Made by a program: the position numbers and the translations under genes. A stretch of 64,000 nt of DNA, taken from contig CM053026.1 of NCBI GenBank assembly GCA_028564925.1, positions 604,552,616-604,616,615 of the forward strand, in the 5' to 3' direction. Below the pieces are notes generated by a model. It searched no databases, had not been told where the DNA came from, and saw nothing but the letters and a program-made list of their open reading frames with translations. Origin of the DNA: Lithobates sylvaticus. Taxonomy: Eukaryota; Chordata; Amphibia; Anura; Ranidae. Shown piece after piece: positions 1 to 40,054 of this stretch. Position 1 is the stretch's first letter. Each line of letters opens with the position of its first letter.

Positions 1-3000
1 AGTTTAGGGTTCCAAAAAAAAACGCATTGTTAGCGGGATCAGCCCAGATACCTGCTAGCACCTGCGTTTTCCCCCCTCCGCCCAGCCCAGCCCACCCAAG
101 TGCAGTATCGATCGATCACTGTCACTTACAAAACACTAAGCACACATAACTGCAGCGTTCGCAGAGTCAGGCCTGATCCCTGCGATCGCTAACATTTTTT
201 TTGTGGTAGCGTTTTGATTCAGTCGCTTCAGTCAGGAGCTTTTTTACCTGTGAATCTCAGAAAAATAAAAAAAATAAAAATAGTTGTCGTATTATTGTTC
301 TCTCTCTCACTCTATTCTCTCTCTATTGTTGCTCTTTTTTTACTCCATTCTATTCTGCAATGTTTTATTATGTTTTATCATGTTTTATCATGCTTGCTTT
401 TCAGGTATGTAATTTTGTTTACTGTGTTTTAGTGTTAAGCATTTTTTTGTTTTCAGGTGCGCCATTCAGTTGCAACGCGGATTTATTTATCTTGACAGCA
501 ACAGCGTTTGCTCCCACGATACATAAAGCCGCGACTCCAACGCTGTAGGAGGTGATTTCACCACCACAGTTAAAAAAAAGAGCATATATGCCGAAGCATG
601 GGGGCAGCAGGGGGGGGGAGGAGCGATTGGCTCCTAATGCCACGTACATACGGTCGAAATTCCGACCGTGTGTACACGGCATAACTTTTGCGGGAGGATG
701 CCCCCATGCATCGGCATATATAAATGGTGCATGTATGCCCATCATTAGAAGTGGGTGGATGAAGGGAGGTATTCTAATGGTGGGCATACCCACCAATCAA
801 TCTCTTTTTTTCGTTCAGCCAAGAGGCTGCATGAAAAAAAAAAGATTACAATATATGTCCAGTATGTTGCTGGACTTTGAATGGTTATACCAGAATGATG
901 CCTGCAGGTTTAGGTATCATCTTGGTATCATTCTTTTCAGCCAGTGATCGGCTTTCATGTAAAAGCAATTCTAGCGGGTAATTAGCCTCTAGACTGCTTT
1001 TACAAGCAGTGGGAGGGAATGTCCCCCCTCCCGGATATAAACCGCGCCATTGGGAAATTGGGAAAGCATTTTATCACACCAATCTTGGTGTGGTCAGATG
1101 CTTTGAGGGCAGAGGAAAGATCTAGGGTCTAATAGACCCCAATTTTTTCAAAAAAAGAGTACCTGTCACTGCCTATTGCTATCATAGGGGATATTTACAT
1201 TCCCTGAGATAACAATAAAAATCATAACAAAGAAAAAAAATGGAAGGAACAGTTTAAAAATAAAATAAAAAAGCTAAATAAATAAAAAAAAAACCAAAAA
1301 AAAAAAAAAAAAGCACCCCTGCCCCCCCTTCTCTTGCGCAAAGGCGTACACAAGCGTTGGTCTGGCGTCATATGTAAACAGCAATTGCACCATGCATGTG
1401 AGGTATCACCGCGAAGGTCAGATCGAGGGCAGTAATTTTAGCAGTAGACCTCCTCCGTGAATCTAATGTGGTATCATGTAAAGGCTTTTAAAGGCTTTTA
1501 AAAATGTATGTAGTTTGTCGCCACTGCGTGTTTGTGCGCAATTTTAAAGCATGTCGTGTTTGGTATCCATGTACTCGGCCTAAGATCATATTTTTTATTT
1601 CATCAAAAATTTGAGCAATATAGTGTGTTTTAGTGCATTAAAATAAAAAAAAGTGTATTTTTTCCACAAAAAATGCGTTTGAAAAATCGCTGCGCAAATA
1701 CTGTGTGGAAAAAAAAAATGCAACACCCACCATTTTAATCTGTAGGGCCTTTGCTTTAACATTATATATAGTGTTTGGGGGTTCAACGTAATTTTCTTGC
1801 AAAAAAAAAATATGTTTTCATGTAAACAAAAAGTGTTAGAAAGGGCTTTGTCTACAAGTGGTTAGAAGAGTGGGTGACGTGTGACATAGGCTTCTAAATG
1901 TTGTGCATAAAATGCCAGGACAGTTCAAACCCCCCCCAAATGACCCCATTTTGGAAAGTAGACACCCCAAGCTATTTGATGAGAGCAATGTTGAGCCCAT
2001 TAAATATTTTTTTTTTTTTTTGTCCCAAGAGATTGAATAATGAAAAAAAAAAAATATATATATTTTTTTTACAAAAAGTTGTCACTAAATGATATATTGC
2101 TCAAACATGTCATGGGCATATGTGGAAATACACCCCAAAATACATTCTGTTGCTTCTCCTGAGTACGGGGATACCACATGTGTGGGACTTTTTGGGAGCC
2201 TAGCTGCGTACGGAACCCCAAAAACCAATCACCGCCTTCAGGCTTTCTAAGGGTGTAATTTTTTTATTTCACTTCTCACTGCCAATCACAGTTTCGGAGG
2301 CCATGGAATGCCCAGATGGCATAAAACCCCCCAAAATGACCCCATTTTGGAAAGTAGACACCCCAAGCTATTTGCTGAGAGGTATGGTGAGTATTTTGCA
2401 GATCTCGCTTTTTGTCACAAAGTTTTGAAAATTGAAAAAAAGAAAAAAAAAAATTTTTTTTCTTTACTTTCTTCATTTTCAAAAACAAATGAGAGCTGTA
2501 AAATACTCACCATGCCTCTCAACAAATAGCTTGGGGTGTCTACTTTCCAAAATGGGGTCATTTGGGGGGGTTTTGTGCTATTTTGGCATTTTATGGCCTT
2601 CGAAACGGTGATAGGTAGTGAGGAGTGAAATCAAAAATTTGCACCCTTAGAAATCCTGAAGGCGGTGCTTGGGTTTCGGGGCCCCGTACGCGGCTAGGCT
2701 CCCAAAAAGTCCCACACATGTGGTATCCCCATACTCAGGAGAAGCAGCAAAATGTATTTTGGGGTGCAATTCCACATATAACTATGGCATGTGTGAGCAA
2801 TATATCATTTAGTGACAACTTTTTGAAAAAAAAAAAAAATCTTTTTTATTTTTGTCTTTATTCAATCACTTGGGACTAAAAAAAAAAATATTCAATGGGC
2901 TCAACATGCCTCTCAGCAAATAGCTTGGGGTGTCTACTTTCCAAAATGGGGTCATTTGGGGGGGTTTTGTACTTCTCTGCCATTTTAGCACCTCAAGAAA

Positions 3001-3442
3001 TGAAATAGGCAGTCATAAATTAAAAGCGGTGTAAATTCCAGAAAATGTACTCTAGTTTGTAGACGCTATAACTTTTGCGCAAACCAATAAATATACGCTT
3101 ATTGGCATTTTTTTTACTAATGACATGTGGCTGAATACATTTTGGCCCAAATGTTTGACTAAAATTGAGTTTATTAGATTTTTTTTATAACAAAAAGTAG
3201 AAAATCTCTTTTTTTTTCAAAATTTTCGCTCTTTTTCCGTTTATATCGCAAAAAATAAAAATCACAGAGGCAATCAAATACCATCAAAAGAAAGCTCTAT
3301 TTGTGGGAAGAAAAGGACGCAAATTTCGTTTGGTTACAAAATTGCATGACCGCGCAATTACCAGTTAAAGTAGTGCAGTGCGAAATTGAAAAAAGACCTC
3401 TGGTCCTTTGGCTGCCAAATGGTCCGGGGCTGAAGTGGTTAA
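1..3442. repeat. Large AT-rich non-autonomous DNA element, right end at TTAA 3439-3442
   Basis: The right end (CTGAAGTGGTTAA at 3430-3442) matches the ends of the TTAA-bounded elements at 7779-8774, 27666-28532 and 48963-49986, including the upstream ATAACTTTTGCGCAAACCAA motif (3069-3088). The left end is not seen and may lie outside the window. It contains a foldback at 1905-2990 and, at about 645-690, a fragment of the ACCGTGTGTACACGGCAT repeat family. No coding potential recognised. Confidence 0.6.
1905..2990. repeat. Foldback inside the large AT-rich element
   Basis: Two arms of roughly 530 bases in inverted orientation meet in an A/T-rich spacer near 2440-2460. Landmarks pair in mirror order: CCCCATTTTGGAAAGTAGAC (1944 and 2340) against its complement (2542 and 2938), and TTGTCACTAAATGATATATT near 2080 against its complement near 2810. 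The arms have diverged at scattered sites, so the foldback is not recent. Confidence 0.8.
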
Positions 3443-3454
3443 TCGCCTGAGTTT

Positions 3455-3741
3455 AAGGCCCCTTTCATACCGGGCTATGAATAAGCACTGATTCCAGTGC
3501 GAAACGCGTCAACATTTTAAGTTTTTCCCGGTGTGCGGCTATCCAGAGTTCTTTCCTGCCATTGCCTCCCTTTTATACCGAGGCGCTTCTAATCTGCCAG
3601 TAAAAAATTTGAGCGCTTTTGAAGAGCTTTCCATTCATTTCAATGGAGAGAGGTGTTTTTTCACTGCCCCAGTGTGAAAGCATTTATTGATTTTAATGCA
3701 AATAGGTTTCGTGAGCTTTTTTTAGCGTGAAAGGGGTCTAA
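3455..3741. repeat. MITE with AAGGCCCCTTTCA / GTGAAAGGGGTCT ends
   Basis: The terminal inverted repeats match those of the element at 21826-22076. It is interrupted at about 3473 by the ribozyme-bearing insertion described separately. Nothing coding inside. Confidence 0.65.
3473..3574 (+). mobile_element. Short hammerhead-bearing retroposon with target-site duplication
   Basis: Splits the MITE at 3455-3741. ATACCG (3467-3472) recurs at 3575-3580 as a flanking duplication. The insert begins GGCTATGAATAAGC, pairs GCACTG with CAGTGC, continues GAAACGCGTC (3501-3510), then has a tail (GTGTGCGGCT, CCAGAGT) matching the outer ends of the palindrome at 52558-52908. It starts at the same point as the palindrome's arms. 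Confidence 0.6.
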
Positions 3742-3989
3742 AGCACCAACAGGCCCATGTGAAAGACATAGGACGTTTCTTCTGCATTAAAATTAACTGC
3801 GCTGTACATCGATCAGTGTACAATTTCAGCATGTGCAAGATGAATGAACGCCTGTGTATTCACAAGAGCGATGTCTTTTCAGCATGGCCAATTAAAAAAA
3901 ACGGAGAACATCTGAAATTAAAACCCCAGAAGAACATGTCAGCCATAGAGATGTGGTGTCCAGGAGCTCCTGCACCAGCCGTTGCTGCT

Positions 3990-4012
3990 TTTTCTATCTC
4001 TATCTCTATCTC

Positions 4013-4048
<36 letters not shown>
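3990..4048 (+). repeat. Microsatellite (TCTATC)n then (CA)n
   Basis: A run of TCTATC units passes straight into about 13 CA dinucleotides. The surrounding 3743-4380 shows no gene or recognised element. Confidence 0.9.
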
Positions 4049-4379
4049 ACTAAAAGGCAATCTATCTAAAGTGAGGGAGGAATTTTCATCTTGGATAGGT
4101 CACTGGAACATTTGTCCCAGTCGATGATTGATTTTTTATTTACTTTTTTACCCCCCCCAAGTTCTTGCTCTGGTGACAACACTAGAATTTTACAAAGATC
4201 CCCATTTAACCAAAGGGGTTAATAAAAGCATACTAACCACTATAAAATGTACTGCTGTTATTTCAGTAAACAGTAGTGTAAACCCTTTTCCTTGATATCC
4301 CTTTGAAACATCGATAAACTCAAGCTCGGTCATGTTAAATTTGGCAGACTTGGGTAAAAAGAACATACAGCAGTAACAG

Positions 4380-4815
4380 TCTTTATTTAGGAAAGACAGT
4401 AACAGGTTTAATCTTTACTCATGTTTATGAGCAAAATCACATTATGCGATTAACACAGAACTGCTGTTGCCCTCTAAAAAGGTGCACAGTAAAACAATAA
4501 GCCTCGCTCCTTCACTGTCACACAAAATAATAAAGACTAGTAAGCAATACTAACAGAAGCCAAAATCACAAATTAAGTGGTACACTGCACATATCACTTT
4601 TTGCATAGTTCATGCAGTGTCACAAAAGAAAAACATTAAAAGATGGCCAAAAAATGTAAACCGTCAATAACACTTAGGTGAAACATCACACCTGTGTTGA
4701 AAACCTATGAAAAAGTTTTTGGTTTAATATCACAGGGTATAGCCTCATACAGCTTTTTTGCACCCAGATACCATAGATTTCAGAACACTGCATGCCCGGT
4801 TTATTGTAAACATAT
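4380..4815 (-). promoter_or_regulatory. PPID: Probable PPID 3' UTR with poly(A) signals
   Basis: Reading the minus strand after the stop codon, AATAAA occurs at 4800-4805, only ten bases past TAA, and again at 4382-4387. The first would give a very short 3' UTR and the second one of about 430 bases. Which is used cannot be told from the sequence. Confidence 0.45.
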
Positions 4816-34501
<29,686 letters not shown>

Positions 34502-34609
34502 GTTTCCCGGCGTGCTCCGTACAATATGAGAAGACCGGCTTCAGCACCTGAGCACACTTCCGCTGCGGCCACCGCTCAGCTTCCGGTGTTGTATCACTAT
34601 CCGTCCCCC
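34502..34609 (-). promoter_or_regulatory. PPID: PPID proximal promoter, TATA-less with two ETS-type sites
   Basis: On the minus strand, ACCGGAAGC (34579-34587) and AGCGGAAGT (34556-34564) match the ETS/GABP core CGGAAG within about 90 bases upstream of the start codon. No TATA box is visible there. This fits a housekeeping promoter. Transcription start sites are not visible, so part of this is probably 5' UTR. Confidence 0.5.
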
Positions 34610-34973
34610 ATCACCAAGTGTCCGAGGTGTACTGCGCATGCGCAGTACACAGGACGCCCATATTCCGAAAATTGCCGAGGATGAACGGCGCCTGCGCCGT
34701 GAGTCCACTTTCAAGCCCCACCATCCCAGTGGACATAGAGTTAGAATATAAAAGTGCCGAGCGCAGCGAGGCCGTGCCCGATGCGTGGCGAGCGGCCCTC
34801 TCAATTTGACTAACCCTATGTCCGCTTGGATGGTGGGGGCTTCTCCTCGACTCACGGCGCAGGCGCCGCTCATCTTCCGACAATTTCCGAAAATCTTCTG
34901 GATCCAGACTGCGCATGCGCTGCGCATGCGCAGTAGACTTCGGACACCTAGTGACAGCCGGACACTTGGTGAT
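34610..34973. repeat. Foldback element upstream of the PPID promoter
   Basis: Ends ATCACCAAGTGTCCG (34610-34624) and CGGACACTTGGTGAT (34959-34973) are exact inverse copies. Arms of about 130-160 bases share CGGCGCCTGCGCCGTGAGTC and its complement, GATGGTGGGG and CTGCGCATGCGCAGT. The unique loop (about 34745-34800) contains TATAAAAG. Confidence 0.85.
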
Positions 34974-34985
34974 AGAACATATGCG

Positions 34986-36586
34986 CCCCCTCCACTATTA
35001 CCTACTGTTAGTTCTTGTGTGCCCCCCCCCACTATTACCTACTGTTAGTTCTTGTGTGCCCCCCCCACTATTACCTACTGTTTGTTCTTGTCCCCCCCCA
35101 CTATTACCTACTATGTGTCCACCCCCACTATTACCTACTATGTGTCCCCCCCCCACTTTTACCTACTATGTGTCGTCGTCGTCCCCCCACCGTTACCTAC
35201 TATGTGTCCCCCCCACTATTACCTACTATGTGCCCCCCCCCCCACTATTACCTACTATGTGTCCCCCCCCACTATTACCTACTATGTGTCCCCCCCCCAC
35301 TTTTACCTACTATGTGTCGTCGCCCCCCCCCCCCCCACCATTACCTACTATGTGTCGTCGCCCCCCCCCCCACCATTACCTACTATGTGTCCCCCCCACT
35401 ATTACCTACTATGTGTCCCCCCCACTATTACCTACCATGTGTCCCCCCCCCACTATTACCTACTATGTGTCCCCCCCACCCCCCCCCCCCCCCCCCTATT
35501 ACCTACTATGCCCCCCCACTATATTACCTACTTTGTGTCCCCCCCACTATTACCTACTATGCACCCCACTATTGCCTACTATATGCCCCCCCCACTATTA
35601 CCTACTATGTGTCCCCCCCCCCATTACCTACTGTATGTCCCCCTCATTCCCTACTATGTGTGCTCCCCCCACTATCACCTACTGTGTGTTCCCCCCCGCC
35701 ACTATCACCTACTGTGTATCCCCCCCGCCACTATCACCTACTGTGTATCCCCCCCCCACCACTATCACCTACAGTGTTCCCCCCGCCACTATCACCTACA
35801 GTGTTCCCCCCCCGCCACTATCACCTACAGTGTTCCCCCCCCCGCCACTATCACCTACTGTGTGTCCCCCCTCCCCCCACCACTATCACCTACTGTGTGT
35901 CCCCCCCCCCCCGCCACTATCACCTACTGTGTGTCCCGCCACCCCCCACCACTATCACCTACTGTGTATCCCCCCGCCACTATCACCTACTGTGTGCCCC
36001 CTCTCCACTATCACCTACTGTGTATCCCCCCCGCCACTATCACCTACAGTGTTCCCCCGCCAGTATCAACTACTGTGTGTCCCCCCTCCCCCCACCACTA
36101 TCACCTACTGTGTGTCCCCCCCCCGCCACTATCACCTACTGTGTGTCCCGCCACCCCCCACCACTATCACCTACTGTGTATCCCCCCCCTGCCACTATCA
36201 CCTACTGTGTGCCCCCTCTCCACTATCACCTACTGTGTATCCCCCCCGCCACTATCACCTACAGTGTTCCCCCGCCAGTATCAACTACTGTGTGTCCCCC
36301 CTCCCCCCACCCCCCCCCCCCCTCCACTATCACCTACTGTGTGTCCCCCCCCCCCCCGCCACTATCACCTACTGTGTGCCCCCCCGCCACTATCACCTAC
36401 TGTGTGCCCCCCCCGCCACTATCACCTACTGTGTGTCCCCCCGCCACTATTACCTACTGTGTGTTCCCCCCGCCACTATCGCCTACTGTGTGTCCCCCCC
36501 CCCCCCCGCCACTATAACCTACTGTGTGTTCCCCCCGCCACTATCACCTACTGTGTGTTCCCCCCACCACTATCACCTACTGAGTG
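34986..36586. repeat. 1.6-kb C-rich minisatellite array
   Basis: Sixty or so units of ACTATTACCTACTATGTGT or ACTATCACCTACTGTGTGT joined by C runs of 5-18 bases. The left third has ATTACC/TATGTG units, the right two thirds ATCACC/TGTGTG units. A block of about 215 bases (near 35868-36086) is repeated directly at about 36087-36300. Long open frames in all three plus frames come from the repeat period and lack of stops; they are not genes. Confidence 0.95.
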
Positions 36587-37059
36587 TTACAGACGGCTCC
36601 CACCTCACCAGCGTACAGCTCATTCCCACTGCATGGGACAGAGAACTCGTGTAAAATTAGCCCTTAATTTTTTTAAATAATTTTTCACAATTTTTTTTTT
36701 AACGATTTAAAAAAAAAAATTATTTGTTATAATTTTTTTTAAATTTTAATTATTTTTTACATTCTTTTTTTTTTACAATGCTGTTGAAGGGACTTTGGTG
36801 ATATACCAAGGGTCTAAACAGACCCCTGAATCTCACCTTTGAGACAGAGAAATTTATTTAGTACATAGATTCTTCAGTTCCTTTCTCTGTAGCCACAGCT
36901 ACACTGAAGATGAATGAACAAGACAGAGGCTCCTGCTCATTCATAAACTATATCGCAGTTATCTGTACCGATCAGTACGGTTTATTCACTTTTTTCATTC
37001 CTCCTCTCTCCATTGTGACACTTGCCATGTACCCATGGCAGCCGGTAGGAATGAGCCGA

Positions 37060-38110
37060 ACGCCCCCCGGTTCGGTTCGCACCAGAACATGCGACCCGAC
37101 AAAAAATTTGTGCGAACGCTGTTAAAGTCTATGGGACACGAACATGAAAAATCAAGTGTTCATTTTAAAGGTTTATATGCAAGTTATTGCCATAAAAAGT
37201 GTACAGGGAACCCGGTCCTGCCCCAGGGGACATATATTAATGCAACAAAAAATGTTTAAAAAACTACAGTTTTTTCAGGAGCACTGATTTTAATAATGCT
37301 TAAAGTGAAACAATAAAAATTAAATATTCTTTTAAATATCGTGGTCCCCTTAGTCTGCCTGTAAAGTAGAGCATCTTTACGATGTATATTACAGTACCAC
37401 AGCAAAATGAAATTTCTAAAGGAAAATAAATTATTTAAAATTGCTCGTGGCTGTAATGTATTGTCATCTCCAGACAATATAGAGAACAAAAAAACCCTTT
37501 CCTGGCCTGCCATGGCTGCTTGCTCGGCTAAGGGTATGGTATGGATTTTGGGGGGGACCCCCACGCCATTTGTTCTTTACATTTTGGCACGGGGTTCTCC
37601 TAAAATTCATACCAGGCCCTTCAGGTCTGGTATAAATATTAAGGGGAACTCCATGCCAAAATGTAAAAAAAAATGGCGTGGGGGTCCCCTCCAAAATCCA
37701 TACCAGTCCCTTCAGGTCTGGTATGGATTTTAGGGTAACCCCGTGCCAAAATGGAAAAAACAAATGCCGTGGGGGTCCCCCCCAAAATCCATACCAGACC
37801 CTTAGCCGAGCAAGAAGCCATGGCAGGCCAGGAAAGGGGGTACAAGCGAGCGCCCCCTCTCCTGAAACATACCAGACCGCTTGCCCTCAACATGGGGGAG
37901 GGTGCTTTGGGGTCCAAAAGCATGTTGATGGGGACAAGGGCCTCCTCCCCATAACCCTTGCCTGGTGGTTGTGTGGGTCTGCGTGCGGGGGGCTTATCGG
38001 AATCTGGAAGCCCCCTTTAACAAGGGAGCCACCAGATCCCGCCCCCCTATGTGAATTGGTAGGGGTACCCCTACCCATTTACCAAAAAAAAGTGTAAAAA
38101 GACGTCAGGG
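37060..38110. repeat. Interspersed repeat with internal inverted and tandem blocks
   Basis: Holds several alternating-orientation copies of AAAATCCATACCAG with GGGGGTCCCC (37535-37800), and GCCATGGCTGCTTGCTCGG (37509) mirrored near 37805. No transposase seen. 36587-37060 before it is AT-rich with no recognised gene. Confidence 0.55.
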
Positions 38111-38139
38111 TCCCGCGATGTCCATCCATCTTTAACCAC

Positions 38140-38608
38140 TTAAAGCGGGATTGTACTGAAAAAAAAAAAATTTAAAAGCCAGCAGCTACAAATACTGCAG
38201 CTGCTGACTTTTAAAAAATGGACACTTACCTGTTCCAGGGTCCAGCGGTGTCGGCAGCAGAGGCCGATCGATCGCTCGGCTCCCTGCTGTAGCCGGCGCC
38301 ATTCTCGGTGAGGGAATCAGGAAGTGGCTTCACTTCCCGATTCCCTACTGCGCATGCGCGAGTCGCGCGGCGCAATGAGAATCCTCAGCGCCGTCTGCCG
38401 GGTCACGTGTGTGTCCCGGCAGACAGCGCGCCGGGACAGGAGGTGACGTAAACTCCCGTGGGAGTTTATGCCCGGAAGTGGGTGCAGATACCTGTCTTAG
38501 ACAGGTATCTGCACCCCCCTCCCCCCTGAAAGGTGCCAAATGTGACACCGGAGGGGGGGAGGGTTCCGAAAAGCGGGAGTTCCACTTTAGGGTGGAATCC
38601 CCCTTTAA
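38140..38608. repeat. TTAA-bounded MITE, GCGCATGCGC family
   Basis: TTAAAGCGGGATTGTACTG to GGAATCCCCCTTTAA. Shares AGCAGCTACAAATACTGCAG and CTGCGCATGCGCGAGTCGC with 31021-31456. Inner hairpin CAGATACCTGTCTTAGACAG near 38484. Confidence 0.8.
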
Positions 38609-38818
38609 ATGTGGTAGTAACTGTAAGCGCAAATACAAGAGGTCCATACAATAATTGGACAGTTATAGCTGACTAAGCATTAAGTCCATAGTACTCAAAC
38701 TGGCAGTCCAACGGTTAAACTGGTATCTGGCAGTTCAGGGGTTAAAAGCAAAATATAATGGCTGATCAACAAGGCGGCTGCTGTCCTCAGAGAGCTGGCT
38801 CTGTAGTAGGCAAGAGAA

Positions 38819-39408
38819 GGGTAAAAAGGGAAGTGCCACCTATGTGCAGTATTAAAATGTATGTTTAATGACACAACGTATGGTTACACTTACAAGACAA
38901 CAAAGGTAAAAAGGCTCATCTGTTATTCAGTGGTCTGTGGAGAGTTCCTCAATTCCCAATCTGGGTGATGCTGCAGTAGAAGGGGAAAAGCTGGTACTGG
39001 ATAGGCTACGCGCTCAGAGCTGCTGCTCCTTCAAGAGGCCTATTGAAGGAACAGCAGCTCTGAGCGCGTAGCCTATCCAGTACCAGCTTTTCCTCTTGGT
39101 GGAAGCCCTCCCCCGGAAGTGTACCCGGAAGTAACAGGATGACCCGTGACGTCACGTGCGCTCCACGTGTGTTCCATGCCGGCCCGTGTCTTCCTGATGG
39201 CCACAGGAGGTAGTCTCTGCCGATAACCATCCATCTGCAGCCCCACATTTCTGCAGCATCACCCGGATTGGGAATTGAGGAACTCTCCACGTACCACTGA
39301 ATAACAGGTGAGCCTCCTTACCTTTGTTGTCTTGTAAGTGTAACCATACATTGTGTCATTAAACATACATTTTGATACTGCACTTAGGTGGCGCTTCCCT
39401 TTTTACCC
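38819..39408. repeat. Palindrome with a hammerhead-like centre
   Basis: Ends GGGTAAAAAGGGAAG and CTTCCCTTTTTACCC. Arms match through ACACTTACAAGACAACAAAG, GAGTTCCTCAATTCCCAATC and CTGGATAGGCTACGCGCTCA. The centre is near 39037 (AGGCCT). The right arm is about 155 bases longer (39095-39240 has no partner). Next to the centre, TTGAAGGAACAG...GCGCGTAGCC resembles a decayed ribozyme core. Confidence 0.85.
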
Positions 39409-39414
39409 TCATCT

Positions 39415-39600
39415 TTAACCACTTGCCGACCGGTTCACGCCGATATACCTCACCAAAGTGGCACATTCCCATAGACCCACAGCGGGCACAAGAGCCAGCA
39501 CAAGGATTTGTGTGTGTAAACACACAAATCCATGTTCTGTCAGGGGAGGAGATACAGATCGTCTGTTCCTAAGTAGGAACAGTGATCTGGCTCCTCCTCT
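39415..39600. repeat. Truncated TTAA-type MITE, GACCGG family
   Basis: Begins TTAACCACTTGCCGACCGG like 48963-49986, and shares the ACACACAAATCC block. Its right half is replaced by Tc1-derived sequence from about 39605. Confidence 0.65.
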
Positions 39601-39604
39601 AGTC

Positions 39605-39720
39605 AGTTCTAAACACACATCCAAGACGACCACTGCCTTGCTAAAGAAGCTGAGGGTAAAGGTGATGGACTGGCCAAGTGTCACCGAGGGTAAAGGTGAT
39701 GGACTGGCCAAGTGTCACTG
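39605..39720 (+). pseudogene. Tc1 transposase C-terminal fragment, plus orientation
   Basis: Plus-strand KHTSKTTTALLKKLRVKVMD followed by WPS is the Tc1 region just before the last catalytic residue. A 33-base piece (GGTAAAGGTGATGGACTGGC) is tandemly duplicated. It forms an inverted pair with 40047-40125. Confidence 0.75.
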
Positions 39721-40054
39721 ACTCTGCTGCAACCTGTCTCACCGTGTATGACCCCGGCTTGTTCCAGTTCTGCTACCTGAATCTCACATTGACTGATTTA
39801 CCATGCATGACCCCCGGCCTGGCTCCTAGTTCTGTTTCCGGATTGACCATCTGCCAAGTTCGCCTGGTACTCCGCAAATACACCTGCCCTACTGTGCATC
39901 TTGCTTGTTCCAGCAACCTTCCGGTGATAAGTGCATCAAACCACAGCAACTGGCAAACCGTGCTTCTTTGGGCACTGCACTCCCTGTACCAGTCCCAGGG
40001 GTACACTGCACTTAGCCCTCTCAGCACCTCGGCCTCACACCTGGTACGTGACAC
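39721..40054. other. 334-bp insert between inverted Tc1 pieces
   Basis: Unrecognised sequence flanked by inverted Tc1-derived arms. It contains repeated Pro/Cys-coding-like CTTGTTCCAG blocks but no convincing frame. It could be the tail of another retroelement. Confidence 0.4.

Noticed and set aside
419-947. Opposed 125- and 131-codon frames near the left edge
   Set aside because: They overlap each other within a repeat, have no recognisable domain and contain repeat-derived sequence.
1-4800. Expected 3' end of ETFDH, the usual neighbour of PPID
   Set aside because: No frame or motif of the ETFDH C-terminus (iron-sulfur cysteine region) was found. The gene is probably further left.
34915-36680. 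Three overlapping plus-strand frames of 500-579 codons, Pro/Thr/Tyr-rich
   Set aside because: They are read-through of the C-rich tandem array in all three frames, with no start context, splice sites or domain. The repeat unit simply lacks stop codons.
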